From positions 62,001 through 126,000 of the forward strand of contig JACRDF010000050.1 in the NCBI GenBank assembly GCA_016212925.1: a DNA stretch of 64,000 nt. The letters are read 5' to 3'. The translations under genes were made by a program, and so were the position numbers. The stretch is from Desulfomonile tiedjei (GTDB lineage Bacteria > Desulfobacterota > Desulfomonilia > Desulfomonilales > Desulfomonilaceae). Shown piece after piece: positions 1-11,400 of the stretch (position 1 is the first letter of the stretch; each line of letters opens with the position of its first letter). A model generated the notes under the pieces. That model ran no database searches. It was not told the origin of the DNA and worked only from the letters and a program-made list of their open reading frames with translations.

Positions 1-2185
<2,185 letters not shown>

Positions 2186-2319
2186 CAGATGTCCCCTGCG
2201 TCATCATTATGCCGTAATATCAGCATGTTGCCCCATTAATTCAGTGAAGTTGACCAACATTAACAGAATTCCTTCAGACCCGCAACCTTTCAGCGTACGC
2301 CAAGCTCGTGCCAGCACCT

Positions 2320-3099
2320 CTAATCCGGCGTAATTCGGCCGACTCCGAGGCTGCCCTTGAGGCCGTCCATGTCCTCGTGGCCGGTCAGTTTCAGAAATGC
2401 CTTTTCGAGGTTCCCCTCGGTGCGCGCAATGGTGCTCTTAATATTGAAGGGGGTGTCCGACGCGATGACCCTTCCTTTATGAATGATGGTGACAATGGTG
2501 CAGATTTCTTCGGCCACCGCCAGTGTATGGGTTGATAGAAAAACCGCCATGCCTCGGTCTCGCGCCATCTGTGTGAACAAATCCTTCACCAGGCGGACTC
2601 CGCGGGGGTCGAGTCCCACCATGGGTTCGTCTATGATGAAAATCTTTGGCTTGTGGAGCAGCGCTGCGCCGATGATCAGCCTCTGTTTCATGCCATGGGA
2701 GTACCCTTCGATAAGCTCGTCCTTCCAATCAAGTAACTCGAACAATTCCAGATAATGCATTCCTCGACTTTGCAGTTCGGCCGGTTCTACCTTGTAAAGA
2801 CCCGCGCTGAATTCGAGAAATTCCCATCCGGTCAGCTTTTCGTACAGGTAAGGACGATCCGGAACGAAGCCGGTGACTGCCTTGGCCCGCTGGGGTTCCT
2901 TAGCGAGGTCGTGCCCGTCCAGGATGATCGTGCCCGTGTCCGGTTTCATGAGCCCCGCGAGCATGCGAATTGTGGTGGTCTTTCCTGCTCCGTTGGGGCC
3001 GATAAAGCCCATTACCTCACCTGCGGGCACGTCGAGGTTAATTTGATCGACGGCCAACACTTTGCCAAATCGCTTTGAAAGGTTCTCGATTCGAATCAT
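2320..3099 (-). CDS. ABC transporter ATP-binding protein, ABC-2/NatA type
   Basis: A 259-residue ATPase of the CcmA/NatA-like class that powers ABC-2 type exporters. Walker A is GPNGAGKTTT (about 34-43), the signature region is YSHGMKQRL, Walker B is IFIIDEPMVGLDP, and the H-loop is STHTL. It starts 28 bp after the transglutaminase-like gene on the same strand, so the two are probably translated from one message. No permease follows: the next gene downstream is sppA. A partner membrane protein must lie elsewhere, or the upstream transglutaminase-like membrane protein is its functional partner. The transported substrate is unknown. Confidence 0.88.
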   Translation of the reverse strand: MIRIENLSKRFGKVLAVDQINLDVPAGEVMGFIGPNGAGKTTTIRMLAGLMKPDTGTIILDGHDLAKEPQRAKAVTGFVPDRPYLYEKLTGWEFLEFSAGLYKVEPAELQSRGMHYLELFELLDWKDELIEGYSHGMKQRLIIGAALLHKPKIFIIDEPMVGLDPRGVRLVKDLFTQMARDRGMAVFLSTHTLAVAEEICTIVTIIHKGRVIASDTPFNIKSTIARTEGNLEKAFLKLTGHEDMDGLKGSLGVGRITPD

Positions 3100-3127
3100 G
3101 CTTTGTCCGAGATCCCCGGCGGTGGGT

Positions 3128-4615
3128 CTAACCCGCCTCCAGGACCTTCAGTTTTAATCGACCCAGGAACGAAATTACGTTCAGGTGTTTGTCTACGTCG
3201 CCATACAGCAGAGTGATGTGCGTAGGCTTCACCGGGATAATATCCATCATGGGATCGCCGGTGAACCAGTTCCGGCCGCCCCAGTAGTTCACCCACGCAT
3301 GATAATAGAATCCATCGCCTAAACGCACCAGCCCTACGGCAATGCGAGCCGGCAGCCCCACGGCACGTGCCAGGGAGACGGCGAGGACCGCGTGCTCGTT
3401 GCAGTCTCCTTGCAATGTTTGCAAGACCGAGTATGCGTCCGGAACGGACGGCGTAGGGACCTTTTTCAGATTGCGGAAGACCCAATTGTTGATCAGTTGA
3501 GCTGCTTTGACAGGGTCTTTTTCATCCCCCACTATTGCTTTGGCCTTCTTGATAACCTCGGGGTGATCAGCGCGGAGGAACCGGGTTGATGCAAGGTATT
3601 CCTCCATCTTCGGATCAGTCGATGGAAGCAGGTAATCGGCTTTGGGAGGATCTTCTCGGGTTATGGTTAATTCCGTCCCGTTCAAAGTCTGACGAAAGCC
3701 GTCGTTGGGGATGCTCCAATTCCCTTCGCCCTGGACGTTTAGGCGGAGGATTTTCAGATTGTCGTCATCAGGAATTGAGCCTTCCACCTGAACAGCAGCC
3801 AAGGACACAAAATCCGGTAGGTTTCGAACCCCTTTCATTTCTTTGGCGATTTCAGCGCGGTCCGAGCGGATCACCGTTATGCCGAGCGGCATCAGGCCCT
3901 TGAGTAATCGTCCCTCTCTGTCCACCCACAAGGTCATGTCAGCGGACCTGAACAAAGCGCGCACGCGCCATGCCTCCACCTTCCTGTCGGATATTTCCAG
4001 GGCTGCTTTTTCTAATACGCTTATGACCGCGTCCGACTTGTTGCCATCCATTGGGTCGAAAATCGGCATCCGAATCTGGTCGCCAACTTCCAGATCCTTC
4101 AGGGGAGCGGGAAGACCCAGCGAACGGGAAATTCTAGGGGTTTCCGCCAGCTTGATCCTCTTGACGCCACTTCGATCAGGACCGGGCAGTTCAAGCACCA
4201 GGTCCCGTCCTTCCATGCGCCCCTTCTGTTCAAACGAAACAATGCCCGAGTCCACCTTCAACTGGAACGCAATCAGCCGGAAGTCTGCATCAACTTCGGC
4301 CGAGGAGGTTATCCGAATCGGCTTTATCCTACCTTGGAGATTCAAGGAGATGTTGAGGTCATCTCGCAGGTTCCAACCGCTACCCGTTCGTATTTGCCGA
4401 GAACGGCCCACTCCCGAGTAAGCGCCGCGGATTCGAATGAGGAACCAGTCGTCGGCTTCGGTCGCGGCTATGTTTAGGCTCTCATCCGGCCTCGTATCAG
4501 CCGGCAGGTATTGGTCCTTGAGGAGCAGGACCATCAGAGCCGCCCATACGACCACAATAGTGGCGGTTACTAAAGGCCGGAAACCTGATTTTGAACCGCG
4601 GGAAAATAAGGACAT
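3128..4615 (-). CDS. Transglutaminase-like domain membrane protein
   Basis: A 495-residue protein with one N-terminal membrane segment (about 14-32) and an extracytoplasmic body. The C-terminal third (about residues 355-475) is a transglutaminase-like cysteine-protease fold: the nucleophile sits in QGDCNEHA, the His in YYHAWV and the Asp in FTGDPMMD, so the triad looks intact. The first 300 residues are beta-rich and match no domain I recognise. It precedes an ABC ATPase by 28 bp. Proteins of this kind often act as periplasmic peptidases or amidases, but the substrate cannot be told from sequence. The start ATG has only a weak GAAAG site; MSLFSRGSKSG just before the membrane segment makes it plausible. 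Confidence 0.8.
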   Translation of the reverse strand: MSLFSRGSKSGFRPLVTATIVVVWAALMVLLLKDQYLPADTRPDESLNIAATEADDWFLIRIRGAYSGVGRSRQIRTGSGWNLRDDLNISLNLQGRIKPIRITSSAEVDADFRLIAFQLKVDSGIVSFEQKGRMEGRDLVLELPGPDRSGVKRIKLAETPRISRSLGLPAPLKDLEVGDQIRMPIFDPMDGNKSDAVISVLEKAALEISDRKVEAWRVRALFRSADMTLWVDREGRLLKGLMPLGITVIRSDRAEIAKEMKGVRNLPDFVSLAAVQVEGSIPDDDNLKILRLNVQGEGNWSIPNDGFRQTLNGTELTITREDPPKADYLLPSTDPKMEEYLASTRFLRADHPEVIKKAKAIVGDEKDPVKAAQLINNWVFRNLKKVPTPSVPDAYSVLQTLQGDCNEHAVLAVSLARAVGLPARIAVGLVRLGDGFYYHAWVNYWGGRNWFTGDPMMDIIPVKPTHITLLYGDVDKHLNVISFLGRLKLKVLEAG

Positions 4616-4750
4616 CTTTCACGCTTTGTGATACCGGCTGGGTTTCAAACAGTTACAATCAGTTAGGAAGCAAATCTGCACGGACCCGGGCACCAGGTCC
4701 CTGTTTGCCTAACGAGTTGTCATTGTTTGAACTCGGGCTGATATCGGGCA

Positions 4751-5407
4751 TTAGAAACGCTTTTTTAAGACCGAAAGAAGCTCCTGATTGTTCGTAAGCG
4801 TCTCTTCCGCCTGGTCCGCGGTGAGTCCGGCTCCGATCAACACTTCAAAGGCCCGTTCGCGAGTTATGAGGTTCTCAGGCGAATGAGCATCGGTATTGAC
4901 TACCAATCGCGCGCCTACTTCCAGTGCCATTCTGGCCACATGTCCGTTCGTCAGGCAGTGGCCGCCTCTTGACGTAATTTCCAGGTATATGCCGTTGGCC
5001 GCTGCCAGACGAGCCTCCTCAGGCGTGATAAAGCCGGGGTGCGCCAGGATGTCGACATTGGACTCCAGTGCAGCCTTGTTGGTACCAGGGGCCACGGGCT
5101 CGACAGGAGATTCGCCGTGGCACACCACCAAAACCGCACCCATCCGCCTTGCCTCAGCTACCATCTCGGGAATCAGTCCCGGAGGAACGTGGGTTATTTC
5201 GACGCCCGGAATCACAAAAGTCTCCTGGAATCGGTTCAGTTCAGTTGTAACCTTAAGAATCCTGGGAAGCACCAGGTCCAGATTCGAACCGTCCACATGG
5301 TCGGTGAGGCCGATGGCCCGATAACCGACATTACTGGCCCGGCGGACAAGTTCACTGGGAATTAGCACTCCGTCACTCAAGAAAGTGTGGGTGTGAAAAT
5401 CAATCAA
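4751..5407 (-). CDS. PHP-domain phosphoesterase, histidinol-phosphatase-like
   Basis: A 218-residue PHP domain protein. The metal-binding motif IDFHTHTFLSDG lies at the very N-terminus, followed by GLTDH (about 34-38), the CHGES segment and the C-terminal NTDAHS, the usual ligands of a trinuclear metal site. This length fits the short PHP family that includes histidinol-phosphate phosphatases and other phosphoesterases. The start is a TTG at 5405-5407, supported by AGGAGG seven bases upstream and by the fact that the PHP motif begins immediately. It heads the minus-strand run towards guaB, with 135 bp before the transglutaminase-like gene. No histidine biosynthesis genes are near, so the substrate is open. 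Confidence 0.82.
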   Translation of the reverse strand: MIDFHTHTFLSDGVLIPSELVRRASNVGYRAIGLTDHVDGSNLDLVLPRILKVTTELNRFQETFVIPGVEITHVPPGLIPEMVAEARRMGAVLVVCHGESPVEPVAPGTNKAALESNVDILAHPGFITPEEARLAAANGIYLEITSRGGHCLTNGHVARMALEVGARLVVNTDAHSPENLITRERAFEVLIGAGLTADQAEETLTNNQELLSVLKKRF

Positions 5408-5790
5408 TGGCGCCTCCTGTTCAATCCCGTGGACTGTGAATCAAAGGGAGCTAAGACCTGCATTAACTGCGCTTCCGCACCGGCTGTTCCGGGCTGCGGA
5501 CCGCGAAACCAAAACGGAAAACCCGTCCCCACCTAGCTCCACGTGTGGAACAGTACGAATAAAATACCGCGTATGTCAGAAAACTCAAGGGCAACTCTCT
5601 GCTTCGCTCATCAACGTCGCCAGATCTTCACCCCTTCAGGAAGAACTGGTATTATGCGATATGGGTACAAGGAATCCCCTAGAATTTGCTTTGCACCCTT
5701 AAGATTTTATTCTAAGATTCTTTACACAGCACCAGTGGCTGACTCAACGGCGTTGGCCGCTAATTCATTATAGGGCCCGGCGAAAAATCA
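5408..5790. other. Divergent intergenic region, no gene seen
   Basis: 383 bp between the minus-strand PHP gene and the plus-strand zinc-ribbon protein. Apart from the PHP ribosome site (AGGAGG close to its TTG start) I see no convincing promoter hexamers, and no reading frame here resembles a protein. Confidence 0.5.
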
Positions 5791-7140
5791 ATGGAAAAAA
5801 AAGAGGCACGCATAAAGTGTAGTGGTTGTGGCACGTCGTACAAAGTAAAAGTGCCCGTAACCGATAAACCGGTGAGTTTCAAGTGTAAAAAGTGTGGTAA
5901 GGTGCTGAAACTCAAGATTAAACCTACCATGCCCCTGGAAACCACCCCGCAGCCTTCAGCCGCACCGGCTGTTACACAAATGCCTGAGCTTGAAACTACT
6001 CAACTTCCCGACATGGGGTCTTTCCAAGATGCGCCCCTACCACCTAAACTCCAGCGCGCCAGCGTTGTAGAGCACCTGTTCTTGGACCATCCGGAAGATG
6101 CTCCCGTGGCGGCTCAAGCCGAAAAGAGCCGGAGTTGGATCGTCCTGGCCGATGATGTGATCAAAGGTCCGTTAACGGATCAGGACATTATGACTATGAT
6201 TGAGAGCGGAGAGGTAACGGCGGATACATCTCTCAGACTGGGCGAGCGTCCTTGGATAAAGGCCTCGGAGATCCCTGACTTCAGGAGTTTTTTCCCGGGG
6301 CGGCATCAGGGAACAAAGGCGGGAGCATTCGCTTCCATGTCAATGCTCGAGAGAGAAGGTCTGGGCGCCATTGAGGGCGAAGGAGCGACCGGTCTCCCTT
6401 TTTTTGCAGAGTTCCCAGCGCTGATCTCTTATCCGTTAGCGGGAGGTAAAGGCACATCGTTGCTCATTTTTGCGGGAATAGCTTTCCTGTTTGCCACGGT
6501 GCTTTCTCTTGATTTCTTGCTTGGCCTGCCTTTGAACCTGCTGGGGTGGATACTGCTTTATGGTTATTTGGCGAACTTGATGAGAACCAGCACCGAGTCG
6601 CCACACAGTCCTCCCCCTGCCTGGGATTTTTCGCGCGTAAAAGATTTGGCCTACTCCGGGCTGAATGTAATGGTTTTGGTGTGCGTCTACTCTTTGATTC
6701 CCGTGGGAATATGTCTTTTGTTCATGATTTTCTTCTTCTTGAACTCCATGCCCGCATTGGGCTACACCTTTTTCGCTTTGACGATCCTGATTTATGTTGG
6801 ATCTCTATATGTCCTGCCTGGAAGCCTCGCCGCGCTGGGGGCTACGGGGAAGCTAGGATCAGCTCTGAAGCCGTCTAACATTAGGAACATAATGGGTAAT
6901 GGCGGCAGGCCCTACCTCATGTTGGCCGCTGTTTCAATCGCCGCGGGGTTGGCTTGCATGTTGGCGGCTGTGGCGGCCGTCTTTTTGGTGGACGCAACCG
7001 ACGTGGGCTTCGTGGCGGCGGGGCTGTTTATGGCGCTGGTTCTGTCGTACGGCCATTTTGTATGGTTCCACGTCCTGGGCCGTTTTGCTGCGGAGAACCC
7101 GATGCTGATGAAACAGGTTGCCTCCGAGCCGGCAACTTGA
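5791..7140 (+). CDS. Zinc-ribbon / GYF-like / polytopic membrane protein
   Basis: A 449-residue protein with three parts. Residues 9-48 form an MJ0042-type zinc ribbon (CSGCGTSYKV, then CKKCGKVLK). Residues about 125-170 look like a GYF_2-type domain (SWIVLADDVIKGPLTDQDI, then RPWIKASEIPDF). From about residue 215 there are around six hydrophobic segments resembling DUF4013-like membrane modules. A proline-rich linker separates the ribbon from the GYF-like part. This architecture suggests a membrane protein whose cytoplasmic N-terminus binds proline-rich or zinc-dependent partners. The function is unknown. It is the first gene of a plus-strand run, followed after 172 bp by the repeat protein. 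Confidence 0.7.
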   Translation: MEKKEARIKCSGCGTSYKVKVPVTDKPVSFKCKKCGKVLKLKIKPTMPLETTPQPSAAPAVTQMPELETTQLPDMGSFQDAPLPPKLQRASVVEHLFLDHPEDAPVAAQAEKSRSWIVLADDVIKGPLTDQDIMTMIESGEVTADTSLRLGERPWIKASEIPDFRSFFPGRHQGTKAGAFASMSMLEREGLGAIEGEGATGLPFFAEFPALISYPLAGGKGTSLLIFAGIAFLFATVLSLDFLLGLPLNLLGWILLYGYLANLMRTSTESPHSPPPAWDFSRVKDLAYSGLNVMVLVCVYSLIPVGICLLFMIFFFLNSMPALGYTFFALTILIYVGSLYVLPGSLAALGATGKLGSALKPSNIRNIMGNGGRPYLMLAAVSIAAGLACMLAAVAAVFLVDATDVGFVAAGLFMALVLSYGHFVWFHVLGRFAAENPMLMKQVASEPAT

Positions 7141-7312
7141 TAACCTTGTGGAGCCGTGGTGAAAATGCCCAGCGGGAGCCACATTTTTAAGTACGTACTC
7201 TTGTGACAAGAACAGATCTTATGGATTATCCAGGAAAGAGTCTTCAAACCAACATGGCAAAGGGCCGATTTGGTAATTGCCCGACGAAAGTCGAGGCATT
7301 CAGAAGCCACCC

Positions 7313-8314
7313 ATGACCAGTTCTCGGCGTTCTCGAACCGGAAGTCAGAGTCTCCATGTCAAAGACCTATGGCGTGCAGCCTTTGTTGGTGCCGTTGCAA
7401 TAGGAGTGCTCCTGTTTGCAGGCGGTGTCAACGCGTTTGAAGGCTTTGACCTGGTCTCCGGCGTCATAGAGTCCTCTCAATTCAAGGGTAAAGATCCTCT
7501 ACAACAGCTCCGATTGGCGTCGGAATTGCTCCGTACCAAAAGGCTGAGAGACTCGGACATGAGGTTTATCCTTCTGGATTGGGGGGACAGGTATCTCAGA
7601 GAGCCTTCTGATCCCCTGGAAAGGTTGAAACGATGGGCCGAGTTGACGAACGACGGAAAGCTCAAGAATCTCCCGATTCAAAGGGATTTCCTCAATCGCG
7701 TCCTGTTGGCCGAATACCTGGTTGATAAGACACCCTATTTGAAGGCCTCACCGCATAAGAAACTGGAACTCCTCGGTTCGCTGGCGAAAAAGAACCTCGT
7801 GGACTGGTCTGTCTCCTTGACGTACGCGCGCATTTATGCGGGCGGCATCATAACCGGCGCCAAATCCTATCAGAACATGGCCCCCTTGGAGGCCTTGATC
7901 GCGCTCAAGAAGCTGAAGGATGAGGACCTGGTGGGCGAGCATTATAGAATTCCGACCGAAGGGGTCCTCGTCGCCGAAGCTCTGGCCATGGATAAAGAAT
8001 ATCAACAGGCCTCTCATTATGATCGGCTAGTGAAGTTGAGAGATTTGGAGCGGAAGGGCATTATTTCTTCTTTAACCAAGAAAGAATTCGAAAAGCTTTC
8101 GGTCTGGAGGATTCTTGTAGATGACCAGTCGTTCCTGAAAGCCGATGCTTCGGTGAAAAAGGACAGGATTTTGAAATTAAAGGCAGACGGCCTGATTTCG
8201 GCCTCTACGTCTTCGGACCTCAGAGCGATCTTTCGTCCTATGCCCCTGGCCTCACCTCGAGAAGCCAGACCCGCTCCCTTACCTCAAAAGATCACCCCCA
8301 CTACAAAGCAATGA
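7313..8314 (+). CDS. Exported or anchored protein with SHOCT-like helical repeats
   Basis: About 333 residues from ATG 7313; a TTG at 7277 would add 12, and neither has a strong ribosome site. A single hydrophobic segment (WRAAFVGAVAIGVLLFAGG, about 20-38) acts as a signal peptide or anchor. The rest is made of about four related units of 40-45 residues, each with a short helix ending in (Y/F)L(K/R), then AS or a similar pair, then L..L..L and a G/N-L-(I/V) turn, for example LKASPHKKLELLGSLAKKNL and LRDLERKGIISSLTKKEF. The last units resemble SHOCT-type oligomerisation helices. The tail is proline-rich. The function is unknown. Confidence 0.6.
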   Translation: MTSSRRSRTGSQSLHVKDLWRAAFVGAVAIGVLLFAGGVNAFEGFDLVSGVIESSQFKGKDPLQQLRLASELLRTKRLRDSDMRFILLDWGDRYLREPSDPLERLKRWAELTNDGKLKNLPIQRDFLNRVLLAEYLVDKTPYLKASPHKKLELLGSLAKKNLVDWSVSLTYARIYAGGIITGAKSYQNMAPLEALIALKKLKDEDLVGEHYRIPTEGVLVAEALAMDKEYQQASHYDRLVKLRDLERKGIISSLTKKEFEKLSVWRILVDDQSFLKADASVKKDRILKLKADGLISASTSSDLRAIFRPMPLASPREARPAPLPQKITPTTKQ

Positions 8315-8450
8315 GGACCGTGGCCGTTGGTTATAGCGCAAAGACGTTGTGGGAGCCTCCCAAAGGCTGATCGCCATGTGAGTTGCGAGACGCGGGTGAG
8401 TAACCGGCAATTGTTGTGCATAAGGCTAAACCAATGAGAAAGGAAATTGA

Positions 8451-11400
8451 ATGTGCGGAATAGCAGGATTCTTGAGCAATCAGGTTTGGCTTAAACAAAC
8501 CGATTTATCGTGGCTCGACGGAATCTTACGCGACCTGGAAAAATGGCCGTCTTCCGCGGAGCCGCTGGAAAGCCTTGCGCATCCTCTCAAAGAACTTGTT
8601 GACAGATTTGATGACCTCATGTCTTTCGCCTTGCACCTTGCGCTCGTCGAAGACCCGGCAGTTCTCGGCCAAGTGGAAAAGATAGCAGCACTCCTGGAAC
8701 AGGCCGAGAGCCGAATCGTTGAGTATATGGCCGAAAAAGGACGCACGGATGAGCTGGAGCAGGTCAGTGAAGATACCCGCGACTGTCTCTGGCAGATTAG
8801 AGAAGAGGTTTTGGGCAGCGTTGCACGAACCACCGGACTTATACCTGAGAGGTTCACCTCCGAGACTTTAACCCGCTCCCTGCGTTTTGTGGCCTGGGCA
8901 GTGGAAGGCGTTATGGAGAATTTGGACCGTCTTGAGGTCCGAGGCCGCGACTCTGCCGGGATCGCAATACAGTGTGGCTTGCCGTCCGCTCCTGCCTCTG
9001 TACCGGCGGGCTGCTCCATGACCCTACCCCTTGAGATACCGGAGAAGACCGAAGGCGGTGTCAAAAGCAGCGGCTCGGTCACGAAATTAGGCGATGGGCG
9101 AGAAGTGTACACGTTTGTATACAAAGTGGCCAACCTGGTGGGCCGACTGGGCGAAAATACCGCGGCGCTGAGAAGCGCGATCCAAAAAGACGAAGTCCTA
9201 TGGACAGTGGCCGGCCTTACCGGCCAAGTCAATATCATTGCGCACACCAGGTGGGCCTCAAACGGAATCATAAGCTTGTCAAACTGCCATCCGGCGGACG
9301 GTATCCTGTGCGGGAGGGAGCACCAGGCCACGGTCAATGATAGCGAAGCGCAATTCGTACTCAACGGGGATGTGGACAACTATCACACGCTGATGGAAAC
9401 GGTGGTCCACGGGCAAGGGTTCGCGATTGACCCGTTGGTCACCACCGATGCCAAGATTCTGCCGGTCTTTTACCGTCTTGGCACCGATCCTTCGGCCTCG
9501 CCTGAAACCAGATTTGCAGCCCTCATGAAGAGTTGTGAAGGGTCGCTTGCGGTCGTTATGCAGCATCCGGATTATCCTTCTTGCCTGTTCTTGGGCCAGA
9601 AGGGTAGCGGGCAAAGTCTTTTTGTGGGCCTGATCAAGGATGGGGTGATAATGGCATCCGAGGTCTACGGTCTTGCCTCACGAACTCGACGTTCATACGC
9701 GCTGAGCGGCACCGAGGGGGGAGGTACTCAGGTGACCGTGACGGTGGGGAATTCTGGGAACGTGCTGCTCCCCGGGAGGTACCTTGACGATGCCGGGCCG
9801 TTCGAAATGAAGGCAGACCCGATATACATTCACTCCAGAGACATTTATAGAGGTTCTTACAGCTACTACTTCGAAAAAGAGATCCACGAAGCTCCATCCA
9901 GCGTGCGCAAAACCATTAAAGGAAAATACCGCAAGGTGGGAGGCAAGATAGACTTCATCAGAGATGGCCACGGCACTCTTTCCGGCCTGGTGGCTCGCCT
10001 TCGAGATCCAAATTTGCCCTCCATAAAGCGAGTAATGGTCATAGGCCAAGGGACGGCTTCAATAGCCGCGATGGGGGTTGCCCACCTGGTGGAAAGGGGC
10101 CTGGCGAAAGCACGTATTAGCGTGGGTTGGTGCAAAGCCTCTGAAATGTCCGGCTTTCTAACGGACGATCCTTTGTCGGACACGCTGCTCATCGCAATCT
10201 CTCAGAGCGGAACAACTACGGATACCAACCGCACGGTGGACGTGGCAGGAGCACAGGGGGCCTGGATTCACGCCATCGTCAATCGGCGCAACTCGCCGCT
10301 TGTGGCCAAATCCAACTCGCACTTTTATACGGGCGACGGTAGGGACGTGGAAATGGCCGTGGCGTCAACCAAGGCCTTTTACTCACAAATTGCCGCTGGC
10401 AAACTGACCGCTTTGCTGCTGGCTCAAGAGTTCGGGACCCTCGAAGACGAAGAGATATATCAAGAAATTCATGAACTGGAGAGACTTCCTGCCGACATCG
10501 AGTGGGTGCTGAACCAGGACCAGGTTTTGAAAGACTGCGCTGAAAAATACGGACCCAGCAGTCGAAACTGGGCAGTCGTGGGAAACGGCCCAAACAAGAT
10601 TGCGGCCGACGAAATCAGAATCAAGCTGAGTGAGCTTTGCTATAAGTCTATCCCATGCGACTTCACGGAAGACAAAAAGCATATCGACCTCTCCACAGAA
10701 CCCCTGACGCTGGTGGTGGCTAATGACCTGCCGGAACAGATAGTTCAGGACACGGCGAAGGAAGTGGCCATTTTCAAGGCCCATAACGGGAAACCTATCG
10801 TTTTCTGTGCCCGGGGAGAGAAACGCTTCAGAGAGCCTGCGGAGAAACTCATCGAGTTGCCGGTCATAGGCGGTGGCCTGGGATTTGTGCTGGCCACCGT
10901 TGCCGGGCACATGTGGGGATTCTATGCTGCAAAAGCAATCGACGCCGGCGCGGAAGAATTCAGGAAGGCCCGCACCCTGTTGACCCAGATGCTGGAAGAC
11001 CCCGAATCCTGGAACCCTGGCATCGTCCGAGCGCGGTTAAACGACCTGATGAAACTGGTCGCAACCGGGGAAATGAACGCCTCGCTGCCGGCTTCCACAG
11101 TCGCGGCCCTGTCAACCTATGCGGCCAGCCTGGAACCCGAACTCGCGCCCGCGGAATTCGCCAGGGAAACAATCGAAGAAGGGATCATCGTCCTCAGCAA
11201 AGCAGCGGAAGAGATGACCAGACCCGTCGATACCATTCGCCATCAGGCGAAAACCGTGACAGTGGGAATTTCCAGGCCTCAGGAGATGCTGCCCACGCTG
11301 ATCATGACTGCACTGGAGTACCTCCCGGTCTTTCCTTCCCAAATCAGAGAGCAGGATCGCCGGATGCTTCGAGCGATTGCACCGATCGTTTCAGAGGTGA

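Noticed and set aside
8480-9379. 299-codon open frame on the minus strand
   Set aside because: Antisense to the GlmS-like gene; Ser/Arg-rich composition typical of a shadow frame.
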